Assembly: GCA_027487055.1 (NCBI GenBank) | Contig: JAIYEJ010000127.1 | Span: 1 to 6,166 of the forward strand | Direction: 5' to 3' | DNA: 6,166 nt | Source: Methylotenera sp. | Lineage (GTDB): Bacteria > Pseudomonadota > Gammaproteobacteria > Burkholderiales > Methylophilaceae | Shown: positions 1-6,107 of the stretch, one piece after another | Layout: the number at the start of each line of letters is the position of its first letter | Numbering within the stretch: the stretch's first letter is position 1 | Position numbers and translations under genes: made by a program | The notes under the pieces: generated by a model | Seen by the model: the letters and a program-made list of their open reading frames with translations, nothing else | What the model was told of the DNA's origin: nothing | The model's database searches: none

Positions 1-2112
1 GATCAAGAAACAATAATCTCAGCGTTAAATAATCATCAGTCACGCATTAATGCAGACATTGCGATTTTTTATTCCGTTAACCAAGCAAATTTAATTGTAT
101 CAGGAGGCGTATCGTCAGAAGATGCTAATGTGGTCGTTAAGCGTTTAATTGAAGACTACTCAACTGATAACAATCGCAGATATTTTGAGATATTTAATGA
201 CACCCCATATCAATTAGTGGCCGTACCGATTAAGGCACCATTAGTTATTGGCTGGATTGTAATGGGATTTAAAATTGATGATCATTTAGTAAAAAAATTA
301 CATAAATTAAGTAATTTGCAGGTGACTTTTTTACAAAAACCCCATAATAAACCATGGCGTTCTACTGCCAGCTCATTAAGCAATCAACATGTAGATGCTT
401 TAGTCAAAGAAGTTAGTCAATATTACACGCCAAAATTTAAAAAGACCGAAATCCAAATTGTTGATGCAGTGTTTGATTCTAGAATACTAACTTTGCATGC
501 AGATAAAAATACATTAATTACTGTATTGCAGCGATCTATCACAGAGACCAAAGCACAGTATGATAAGCTCAAATTAAGTTTATTGATGCTTACATTAGTG
601 GGTTTAGCATTATTTACTGTCGTCATAATTTATACGTCTAAATTAATTACTAAACCAATTACAGAACTTTCTGAAACAGCAAAACAGTTAGGGCAAGGCA
701 ATTATGACTTAACGATAAAAACCAATAGAAAAGATGAAATAGGGGAGCTTAGTAATGCGTTTAATTCAATGCGTGAGGCTATTGCAGACCGTGAGACAAG
801 AATATATCACGCAGCTTTTGTCGATGAAATTACAGAGTTACCAAACCGAGCAGCATTTATAAATTGTTTAGATGAAAACATAGCAGTTGCAAAAGTAAAT
901 GGTAGTAACTTTACAGTAATTATCATTAATTTAGATCGTTTTAAGCAAATTAACAAAATTATGGGGCGCGCTTTTGCTGATCAGATATTAATACATGTAG
1001 CAAATACTTTGCAGAGCTTAGATCTTCAAACAACAGATATAGTGGCAAGGTTAGGAGCTGATGAGTTTGCTATTTTGTTACCTAATTCACAATTAGAACA
1101 AGGGCAGCTACTCGCAAACAAAGTACTAAACCAGTTTGAACAAACTCAGCAAGTTAATGGGCAAAACATTGATATATCGCTAGGTATAGGTATCAGCGTC
1201 TACCCTATCCATGGCGATAGTCATGAACAATTATTTAATAATGCTGAAACTGCACTTCAATATGCTAAAGTTAAAAAGATATCTGTTGTGGTCTATGAGA
1301 AGCATTTTGATGTAGGTGCGAAACAAAATTTAACATTGGCATCGGAACTTCGTGAAGCTATTAACAATAACCAATTATCACTTTATTTACAGCCTAAAGT
1401 GGATATCATAAACAAGCAAGCAAACATGGCAGAAGCGTTGGTACGTTGGATACATCCTCAAAGAGGCTTTATTTTTCCAGATCAATTTATTCCTTTTGCC
1501 GAGCAAACAGGCCTCATCCAAAATATCACCATATGGATGTTAAATGAAGCATGTAAAGTGATTGCGCAATTAAATGCACAAGGCATTATGCTAACTATCG
1601 CCGTGAACATTTCAACCCGTGATTTAATTGATCAAGCGCTTCCAGAGAAGCTACAAGCACTCTTGGATCAATACCAAATATCAGTTAAGAATATTGCGAT
1701 AGAAATTACAGAAAGCAGTATTATGGACGACCCCGTTCGCGCTGAAGCCACACTCCTCAAACTCTCTCAAATGGGGGTTAAAATAGCAATTGATGATTTT
1801 GGTACAGGTTACTCTTCACTCGCCTATTTAAAACGTTTGCCAGTACATGAGTTAAAAATTGATAAATCATTTGTACTCAATATGGAGAAAAATGATAGCG
1901 ATGCTACTATAGTTAAATCTACTATTGATTTGGGCCATAACCTAAAATTAAAAGTAGTTGCCGAAGGTATAGAAAATGTTGAGGCTTGGCAACTTCTTGC
2001 GAAGATGGGTTGTGATTATGGGCAAGGCTATTTTATGGGGAAACCAATGCCAGCAAAAGACTATCCAGCTTGGTTGGCGACATGGCTAGATAAAATTAAT
2101 AGCGACCTTTAA
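1..2112 (+). CDS. HAMP-GGDEF-EAL membrane sensor protein, probable c-di-GMP phosphodiesterase (5' truncated by window edge)
   Basis: The reading frame is open from the first base, so 703 C-terminal residues are visible; the GTG at 130 is internal, not a start. Numbering is from the first codon in the window. Residues 1-189 look like a periplasmic Cache-like sensor region with no family hallmark I can name. A membrane helix spans about 190-215, then HAMP (about 214-265), GGDEF (about 268-431) and EAL (about 440-695). The GGDEF domain is degenerate: the signature is GADEF (352-356), the first metal-ligand Asp is Asn310 (INLDRF), and the RxxD inhibitory site is QTTD (343-346). The EAL domain keeps every catalytic residue: E478 in EALVRW, N536, E568 and E571 in EITE, D598 and D599 in DDFGTG, K619, E655 and Q675. 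Their spacing matches RocR as I remember it. The likely role is hydrolysis of c-di-GMP to pGpG at the inner membrane, with GGDEF perhaps regulatory. The gene is tail to tail with the rubredoxin gene. Confidence 0.95.
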   Translation, partial: DQETIISALNNHQSRINADIAIFYSVNQANLIVSGGVSSEDANVVVKRLIEDYSTDNNRRYFEIFNDTPYQLVAVPIKAPLVIGWIVMGFKIDDHLVKKLHKLSNLQVTFLQKPHNKPWRSTASSLSNQHVDALVKEVSQYYTPKFKKTEIQIVDAVFDSRILTLHADKNTLITVLQRSITETKAQYDKLKLSLLMLTLVGLALFTVVIIYTSKLITKPITELSETAKQLGQGNYDLTIKTNRKDEIGELSNAFNSMREAIADRETRIYHAAFVDEITELPNRAAFINCLDENIAVAKVNGSNFTVIIINLDRFKQINKIMGRAFADQILIHVANTLQSLDLQTTDIVARLGADEFAILLPNSQLEQGQLLANKVLNQFEQTQQVNGQNIDISLGIGISVYPIHGDSHEQLFNNAETALQYAKVKKISVVVYEKHFDVGAKQNLTLASELREAINNNQLSLYLQPKVDIINKQANMAEALVRWIHPQRGFIFPDQFIPFAEQTGLIQNITIWMLNEACKVIAQLNAQGIMLTIAVNISTRDLIDQALPEKLQALLDQYQISVKNIAIEITESSIMDDPVRAEATLLKLSQMGVKIAIDDFGTGYSSLAYLKRLPVHELKIDKSFVLNMEKNDSDATIVKSTIDLGHNLKLKVVAEGIENVEAWQLLAKMGCDYGQGYFMGKPMPAKDYPAWLATWLDKINSDL

Positions 2113-2273
2113 AACTCAACCATTTCAAACTCTTCTTTACCTGCACCACATTCTGGACATTTCCAATCAGCAGGCACATCAGCCCATGCGGTACCAGCAG
2201 GAATGCCGTCTTCTGGCCAGCCTTTTTCTTCTTCGTAAATCAAACCACATACTACACACATCCAAGATTTCAT
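2109..2273 (-). CDS. Rubredoxin, 54 aa
   Basis: This small cytoplasmic one-electron carrier binds a single iron through four cysteines. The 54-aa product begins MKSWMCVVCG and has the two rubredoxin knuckles, C6-x2-C9-G and C39-P-x-C42-G. It also has the conserved GWPEDGIPAGTAW core and DWKCPECG, and the length is typical of classical rubredoxins. The ATG at 2273-2271 is preceded by AAAAGG, 7 nt away on the minus strand; a second in-frame Met (codon 5) is less likely because the knuckle would start at once. The stop codon (2111-2109) overlaps the stop of the convergent EAL gene (2110-2112) by two bases. It lies 145 nt downstream of katG on the same strand but behind a strong terminator, so it is probably transcribed on its own. 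Its electron partners cannot be read from the window; rubredoxins serve peroxide-reducing or oxygenase systems in other bacteria. Confidence 0.96.
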   Translation of the reverse strand: MKSWMCVVCGLIYEEEKGWPEDGIPAGTAWADVPADWKCPECGAGKEEFEMVEF

Positions 2274-2367
2274 GATTACGCCTTTTAGTTAGTCTAAATT
2301 TATGAATGATGACATATTTTATGTGATAAACACTCTCATTTGTCGCCAATTGTCTTAAAAACTTACA
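2274..2367 (-). promoter_or_regulatory. Upstream region of the rubredoxin gene
   Basis: About 94 nt lie between the katG terminator and the rubredoxin start, AT-rich and without an ORF of note. They should hold the rubredoxin promoter. A possible -35 TTGGCG is visible on the minus strand (2344-2349), but no convincing -10 sits at the right distance, so no promoter is assigned. A small imperfect dyad, CACATAAAATATGTC on the minus strand, lies at about 2311-2325. Confidence 0.35.
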
Positions 2368-2393
2368 AAATAGCCCACAATTGTGGGCTATTT
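2368..2393 (-). terminator. katG transcription terminator (perfect 26-bp palindrome)
   Basis: The half AAATAGCCCACAA (2368-2380) is followed without a spacer by its exact reverse complement (2381-2393). As RNA this gives a stem of about 11 bp around TAGCCCAC with an AATT loop. On the minus strand it is followed by TTTTGTAAGTTTTT, a broken U-tract. It begins 26 nt past the katG stop codon, so it fits an intrinsic terminator for katG. On the plus strand it is followed by TTTGTATTACT, a weaker tract, so it could also stop read-through toward katG from the left. Confidence 0.85.
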
Positions 2394-2418
2394 GTATTAC
2401 TAGTGATTTGTCTACTTC

Positions 2419-4614
2419 TTAAGCTAAGTCAAATCTATCTGCGTTCATGACTTTTACCCAAACTTTTGCAAAGTCTTGAACAAATTTTTGTAGTGCATCA
2501 CTTTGTGCATAAACTTCAGCCAAAGCACGTAATTGTGAATTTGAACCAAACACAAGGTCTGTCACCGTGCCAGTCCATTTCACCTTGCCCGTTTTGCGAT
2601 CGCGGCCTTCTATCACCTTACTGTCAGCGCTCGATTTTTGCCATTGAATGCTCATGTCTAATAAGTTAACAAAAAAGTCATTCGTCAACGTTTCAGGCAC
2701 TTTGGTGAATACACCGTGCGAAGATTGTCCAATATTTGTATTAAGTACCCTCAAGCCGCCTACAAGCACTGTCATTTCTGGCGCGCTTAAATTGAGCAAC
2801 TGCGCTTTATCCAATAACAACTCTGCAGTTGAGCCAGCCATGCCTTTTTTAACATAATTTCGAAAACCATCAGCAATCGGTTCTAGAACAGCAAAAGAGT
2901 CTATATCAGTCTGCTCTTGAGTAGCGTCATTACGGCCAGGTGTAAATGGCACTTTTACTGCAACTCCTGCTTTTTTGGCCGCTGCTTCAACTGCTGCACT
3001 TCCCGCTAATACAATCAAATCAGCCATGCTTATTTTCTTGCCACCAAGTTGATTTTTATTAAAATCTTGTTGGATAGATGATAATTTACTCAGTACTTTA
3101 TCAAGTTCTGCTGGTTGATTAACTTCCCAATTTTTTTGCGGAGCCAAACGAATACGTGCACCATTTGCGCCACCGCGTTTATCTGAGCCTCTGAAAGTTG
3201 AAGCAGATGCCCACGCCGTGCTCACTAATTGCGAGATAGACAAGCCACTTGCTAATACTTGTTTCTTCAACATCGTAATATCATTCGCACTCACTAATTT
3301 GTAGTCAACGCTAGGAATCGGGTCTTGCCAGATTAGCTCAGTTTTTGGAACTAACGGACCAAGATAGCGTGCCACAGGCCCCATATCACGGTGGGTTAAT
3401 TTAAACCAAGCACGCGCAAAAGCATCTGCAAATTCTTTTGGATTTTTATGAAAGCGTCGTGAAATTTTTTCGTACGCTGGGTCCATACGCAAAGCCAAAT
3501 CGGCAGTTGTCATCATAGGCGCATGGCGCTTTTTAGTGTCATGCGCATCAGGCACTAAATTTGCCGCTGCTGGATCTTTTGGTGTCCATTGGTGCGCACC
3601 AGCGGGGCTTTTACTTAACACCCAATCAAAACCAAATAATGTATCAAAGTAGCCGTTATCCCATTGAATTGGGTTGGGTGTCCACGCACCTTCTATGCCA
3701 CTGGTAATGGTATGTTCGGCTTTGCCTGTACCAAAGCTATTTTTCCAACCAAAGCCTTGTTCTTCAATATCGGCACCTTCAGGTTCGCGACCTAAATGGT
3801 TTTCTGGGCCAGCACCGTGTGCTTTACCAAAAGTGTGTCCGCCTGCCACTAATGCGACAGTTTCCTCGTCATTCATTGCCATACGTGCGAATGTTTCACG
3901 AATATCACGTGCTGAGGCAATTGGGTCAGGGTTGCCATTCGGACCTTGTGGATTCACGTAAATTAATCCCATTTGAACAGCGCCAAGCGGATTATCCAAT
4001 TGACGATCGCCTTTGTAGCGTTCGTCACCCAACCATGTGCTTTCTGGGCCCCAATAGATTTCCTCTTCGGGTTCATAAATGTCGTCGCGACCGCCTGCAA
4101 AGCCATAAGTTTTTAAGCCCATTGAATCCAAAGCAACGGTCCCTGCTAACACAATTAAATCAGCCCAAGATAACTTGTTGCCGTATTTTTGTTTAATTGG
4201 CCATAACAAGCGGCGTGCTTTATCTAAGTTACCGTTATCTGGCCAACTGTTTAAAGGTGCAAATCGTTGCGCACCAGTGCCAGCGCCACCGCGGCCATCA
4301 TTAATACGATAAGTGCCTGCAGCATGCCATGTCATGCGAACAAAAAATGGACCATAATGGCCATAATCGGCTGGCCACCAATCTTGTGAGTCTGTCATTA
4401 AGGCATGTAAATCTTTTACTACCGCTTTTAAATTGAGTTTTTTAAACTCTTTTGCGTAATCAAATGCTTCACCCATCGGGTTAGATGCTGAAGTTTGTTG
4501 ATGTAATATTTTTATATTAAGTTGATTGGGCCACCAGTCTGCATTGCCGCGTGTACCAGCAATAGTATTTGGGCTTGCAGCACCCGAAAATGGGCATTTT
4601 GATTCAGTTGTCAT
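2419..4614 (-). CDS. katG: Catalase-peroxidase (bifunctional heme hydroperoxidase)
   Basis: The 731-aa cytoplasmic heme enzyme converts H2O2 to water and oxygen and has peroxidase activity with organic donors. The length is normal for the family. Distal heme-pocket residues R93, W96 and H97 lie in VRMTWHAAGTYR. The Trp-Tyr-Met adduct that gives KatG its catalase activity is present as W96, Y219 and M245. The proximal ligand is H260 (GGHTFGKAHG), with its partner Asp probably D372. D126 (NSWPD) is present, as are S305 (TSGIEG), the counterpart of M. tuberculosis S315, and R409 (THRD), probably the mobile arginine. The C-terminal half (about 425-731) is the usual heme-free duplicated domain. 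There is no signal peptide. The start at 4614 is set by the family-typical N-terminus MTTESKCPFSG and by TAGGAG 8 nt upstream. It follows the 33-aa ORF by 30 nt and is divergent from oxyR, the expected arrangement for peroxide-induced control. Confidence 0.99.
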   Translation of the reverse strand: MTTESKCPFSGAASPNTIAGTRGNADWWPNQLNIKILHQQTSASNPMGEAFDYAKEFKKLNLKAVVKDLHALMTDSQDWWPADYGHYGPFFVRMTWHAAGTYRINDGRGGAGTGAQRFAPLNSWPDNGNLDKARRLLWPIKQKYGNKLSWADLIVLAGTVALDSMGLKTYGFAGGRDDIYEPEEEIYWGPESTWLGDERYKGDRQLDNPLGAVQMGLIYVNPQGPNGNPDPIASARDIRETFARMAMNDEETVALVAGGHTFGKAHGAGPENHLGREPEGADIEEQGFGWKNSFGTGKAEHTITSGIEGAWTPNPIQWDNGYFDTLFGFDWVLSKSPAGAHQWTPKDPAAANLVPDAHDTKKRHAPMMTTADLALRMDPAYEKISRRFHKNPKEFADAFARAWFKLTHRDMGPVARYLGPLVPKTELIWQDPIPSVDYKLVSANDITMLKKQVLASGLSISQLVSTAWASASTFRGSDKRGGANGARIRLAPQKNWEVNQPAELDKVLSKLSSIQQDFNKNQLGGKKISMADLIVLAGSAAVEAAAKKAGVAVKVPFTPGRNDATQEQTDIDSFAVLEPIADGFRNYVKKGMAGSTAELLLDKAQLLNLSAPEMTVLVGGLRVLNTNIGQSSHGVFTKVPETLTNDFFVNLLDMSIQWQKSSADSKVIEGRDRKTGKVKWTGTVTDLVFGSNSQLRALAEVYAQSDALQKFVQDFAKVWVKVMNADRFDLA

Positions 4615-4644
4615 GGATCTCTCTCCTAAAGTTAGTTTTGTAAA

Positions 4645-4746
4645 TTATTGGCTTTGGGCGTAGCTCGCCATCAGGTCAATGAGTATTTTTAAATCTGATA
4701 ATTCTTGGACAGTCTTGTTTAAAATTAGCTGTATAGTTTTAATCAT
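4645..4746 (-). CDS. 33-aa small protein or leader ORF upstream of katG
   Basis: A short ORF starts at an ATG (4746-4744) preceded by AAGGAG, 6 nt away, as good a ribosome binding site as katG's own. It ends with TAA at 4647-4645, 30 nt before the katG start and on the same strand, so the two are probably co-transcribed. The product starts MIKTIQLILNK, continues VQELSDLKILIDLM and ends in ASYAQSQ. I recognise no family. Hydrophobic residues at I5, L9, V13, L16, L19, I23, M26 and A30 follow a 3-4 spacing, suggesting a single amphipathic helix or short coiled coil. Visible charges balance (three Lys against four acidic residues at most) and there is no Cys or His. It could be a functional small protein of the peroxide response, or a translated leader that tunes katG translation by coupling. 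Translation is inferred from the ribosome binding site and context only. Confidence 0.65.
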   Translation of the reverse strand: MIKTIQLILNKTVQELSDLKILIDLMASYAQSQ

Positions 4747-4787
4747 AGTTTGCTCCTTAATAACATCATGTGCGATGTATGGATTGC

Positions 4788-4817
4788 ATTCTAGATACCT
4801 ACTTTTGATTTGTATAA
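4788..4817 (-). promoter_or_regulatory. Candidate katG (small ORF-katG) promoter
   Basis: On the minus strand a -10-like TAGAAT (4793-4788) follows a poor -35, TTATAC (4817-4812), with an 18-nt spacer. Transcription would begin near 4781, giving a leader of about 35 nt before the 33-aa ORF. A weak -35 is expected of a promoter that needs an activator such as OxyR. The assignment is by eye; TACAAT (4822-4817) is an alternative -10. Confidence 0.4.
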
Positions 4818-4846
4818 TTGTATGTTTTGATTAAGTTGATAAATAA
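4803..4846. promoter_or_regulatory. Candidate OxyR operator between katG and oxyR
   Basis: TTTTGATT occurs at 4803-4810 and again at 4825-4832, exactly 22 bp apart. The known OxyR tetramer contacts DNA with this 22-bp dimer-to-dimer period. The second copy runs into a near-palindrome, ATTAAGTTGAT (4830-4840). The classic ATAG/CTAT half-sites of E. coli are not clearly present, so the assignment rests on spacing and position in the divergent region. A separate dyad lies nearer oxyR at 4863-4877. Confidence 0.4.
4813..4818 (+). promoter_or_regulatory. Candidate oxyR -10 element (TATAAT)
   Basis: A consensus TATAAT lies 73 nt before the oxyR start. No good -35 is found at 16-18 nt upstream (TCTAGA at 4790-4795 is the 17-nt option). 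It falls between the two copies of the 22-bp-period repeat and overlaps the proposed katG -35 on the other strand, so a regulator bound there would control both directions. Confidence 0.45.
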
Positions 4847-4862
4847 AATTAATGGATGTATG

Positions 4863-4877
4863 ATTAGTTTAACTAAT
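4863..4877. repeat. 15-bp dyad upstream of oxyR
   Basis: ATTAGTT-T-AACTAAT is a perfect inverted repeat around one central base, centred about 22 nt before the oxyR start. It is a plausible regulator half-site pair (LysR-type or another factor) or, in RNA, a weak AT-rich hairpin in the oxyR leader that could affect translation. No factor can be named. Confidence 0.4.
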
Positions 4878-4891
4878 TAATTGAACATTAC

Positions 4892-5797
4892 ATGAGCCTG
4901 ACAGAGTTAAAATTTATTGTCGCTGTGGCCCAAGAGCGTAATTTTAGGCGTGCAGCAGAAAAATGCTTTGTGACACAACCAGCGTTGAGTTTGGCAATTA
5001 AAAAACTAGAAGATGAGCTCAATGTCATTATTTTTGAGCGCAGTCGTACCGATGTCACCATGACAGAAATTGGTGAAAAAATCGTAGAACAAGCAGAAAA
5101 AGTACTCGAAGAAGCTGCTCGTATTAAGCAATTAGCCGAGATGGGTAAAAATCAGCTCATCGGCACCTTTAAGTTGGGGATGATTCATTCTGTAGGCCCA
5201 TATTTATTGCCAGAAATTATTCCAATTTTGCGTAAAATAACGCCAGATATGCCGCTAGAAGTAGAAGAAAACCTCACTGCCAATTTAGAAACACAGTTAC
5301 GCAACGGCGTTATTGATGCTGCAGTCATTGCATTGCCTTTTGATGTACCCGGATTGCAATATCGTGTATTGTACGACGAAGAATTTGATGTGGTGGTGCC
5401 AAATCAACATCATTGGGCGCAACGTAAACACATCAAGCCAGAAGAGTTATCGGAAGAAAAAGTGCTTTTGCTTAACAGTGGTCACTGTTTTAGCAACCAA
5501 GTCACACAAGCTTGCCCAGAGCTTTCTCGTAAGGGCGAGATTCTGCAAGGTAATTCACTAGAAACCATACGTAATATGGTCGCTTCAAATCTAGGCATCA
5601 CTGTATTGCCATGTTCAGCAACGGCTAAGCGCTATTATAATCCGCTTATCAAAGTGATCCCTTTCGTAAGTCCTGCGCCAACTAGGCGCATTGCTATTGC
5701 TTGGCGTAAGAGTTTCGTGCGATTAGAGGCGGTTGAAAAAATTGCAGATGCAATTACTTCTGTGGGTTCAGACTATATGAAACAAGTGCCTATTTAG
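4892..5797 (+). CDS. oxyR: OxyR, LysR-type hydrogen peroxide-sensing transcriptional regulator
   Basis: The 301-aa product has an N-terminal winged helix-turn-helix (about 1-60, with FRRAAEKCFVTQPALSLAIK as the recognition part), a linker helix (about 60-88) and a periplasmic-binding-like sensor domain (about 90-295). The peroxidatic cysteine C199 (GHC) and the resolving C208 fall at the same numbers as in E. coli OxyR, with H198 beside C199. Extra cysteines are C25 and C241; C25 lies in the DNA-binding domain. The start MSLTELKFIVAVAQE is the family start, so it is kept although no clear Shine-Dalgarno sequence precedes it. OxyR is a cytoplasmic tetramer that turns on antioxidant genes when oxidised. 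Divergence from katG 145 nt away (from the small ORF) makes katG its most likely target, with self-repression likely. It ends before a bidirectional terminator and faces pqqA. Confidence 0.97.
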   Translation: MSLTELKFIVAVAQERNFRRAAEKCFVTQPALSLAIKKLEDELNVIIFERSRTDVTMTEIGEKIVEQAEKVLEEAARIKQLAEMGKNQLIGTFKLGMIHSVGPYLLPEIIPILRKITPDMPLEVEENLTANLETQLRNGVIDAAVIALPFDVPGLQYRVLYDEEFDVVVPNQHHWAQRKHIKPEELSEEKVLLLNSGHCFSNQVTQACPELSRKGEILQGNSLETIRNMVASNLGITVLPCSATAKRYYNPLIKVIPFVSPAPTRRIAIAWRKSFVRLEAVEKIADAITSVGSDYMKQVPI

Positions 5798-5856
5798 GAA
5801 ATTAATAAGAATAAAATTAAAAAAGCGCAACCTTAGTAAAGAAGCGCATAAATGAA

Positions 5857-5879
5857 AAAAGGCGCACAAGGCGCCTTTT
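5857..5879. terminator. Bidirectional intrinsic terminator between oxyR and pqqA
   Basis: AAAAGGCGC (5857-5865) pairs perfectly with GCGCCTTTT (5871-5879) across a 5-nt loop, ACAAG. Run-on T residues follow in both directions: TTTTATT on the plus strand and TTTTTTCATTT on the minus strand. It lies 59 nt past the oxyR stop and 20 nt past the pqqA stop, so it should end both transcripts. Confidence 0.88.
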
Positions 5880-5881
5880 AT

Positions 5882-5902
5882 TAATAAGTAAAAAACTTAT
5901 TA
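5882..5902 (-). repeat. AT-rich hairpin overlapping the pqqA stop codon
   Basis: TAATAAGT (5882-5889) pairs with ACTTATTA (5895-5902) across AAAAA, an 8-bp stem. The right arm contains the pqqA stop codon (5902-5900). It lies directly ahead of the GC-rich terminator in the pqqA transcript and could protect the 3' end of this very short mRNA, or be chance in AT-rich sequence. Confidence 0.45.
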
Positions 5903-5971
5903 TTTATTCATAACATACATTGTTACTTCAAAACCGAAACGCATTTCAGTAGCTGCTGGTGTTGTCCACAT
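5900..5971 (-). CDS. pqqA: PqqA, precursor peptide of pyrroloquinoline quinone
   Basis: The gene encodes 23 aa, the standard PqqA length, beginning MWTTPAATEMRFG and followed by the conserved FEVTMY. E15 and Y19 have the E-x3-Y spacing of the residues that the radical SAM enzyme PqqE, with PqqD, cross-links and that become the PQQ skeleton. The start is fixed by the family Met-Trp and by GGAG 7 nt upstream. No pqqB-E follows: downstream on this strand come a terminator and the convergent oxyR, so this copy is monocistronic and would depend on pqqBCDE elsewhere. In methylotrophs PQQ serves the periplasmic methanol dehydrogenase, and several Methylophilaceae are known to carry extra pqqA copies. 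The gene is easily missed by gene callers because of its size. Confidence 0.95.
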   Translation of the reverse strand: MWTTPAATEMRFGFEVTMYVMNK

Positions 5972-6107
5972 AATATTTCTCCAAAAGTTGTTTAATAAAA
6001 TATAAGTACTACAAAATCTATGACGACTATTATGCCGAATATTTAAATATGTAGCCTATGTATCGTTATTAAAAGTATCTAATGAATTTCATTAGAAGCT
6101 TAAAAAA
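5972..6107 (-). promoter_or_regulatory. Upstream region of pqqA
   Basis: About 136 nt of AT-rich DNA separate pqqA from the next minus-strand gene. A possible -10, CATAAT (6034-6029), lies about 58 nt before the pqqA start, but no convincing -35 accompanies it. A perfect 12-bp palindrome ATATTTAAATAT (6039-6050) sits just upstream of that -10 and could be an operator. The spacing and the hairpin at 6078-6096 suggest pqqA has its own promoter. Confidence 0.4.
6078..6096 (-). terminator. Possible weak terminator of the right-edge gene
   Basis: TCTAATGA and TCATTAGA form an 8-bp stem with a 3-nt loop, starting 11 nt after the stop codon of the minus-strand gene at the right edge. On that strand it is followed by TACTTTTAATAA. 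The stem is AT-rich and the T-run short, so termination would be weak and some read-through into pqqA is possible. Confidence 0.4.

Noticed and set aside
130..132. GTG at 130 as start of the GGDEF-EAL protein
   Set aside because: The same frame is open to position 1 with protein-like sequence, no ribosome binding site precedes the GTG, and starting there would cut into the sensor domain. The gene starts outside the window.
423..626. 67-codon minus-strand ORF within the sensor protein gene
   Set aside because: It is antisense to a clearly coding frame, with no domain or plausible start context.
2466..4196. Plus-strand ORFs of 67-125 codons at 2466, 2648, 3674 and 3819
   Set aside because: They lie wholly antisense to katG, have no recognisable motifs, and overlap a complete conserved gene. 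They are shadow frames.
4763..4778. ACATC/GATGT inverted repeat in the leader before the 33-aa ORF
   Set aside because: The stem is only 5 bp with a 6-nt loop and no partner structure, too short to call a riboswitch or attenuator.
5313..5561. 82-codon plus-strand ORF inside oxyR
   Set aside because: It is an out-of-frame shadow of the OxyR sensor domain, which is intact with C199 and C208.
5853..5883. 10-codon ORF after oxyR (ATG at 5853)
   Set aside because: It coincides exactly with the terminator hairpin and has no separate ribosome binding site; terminator is the better reading.
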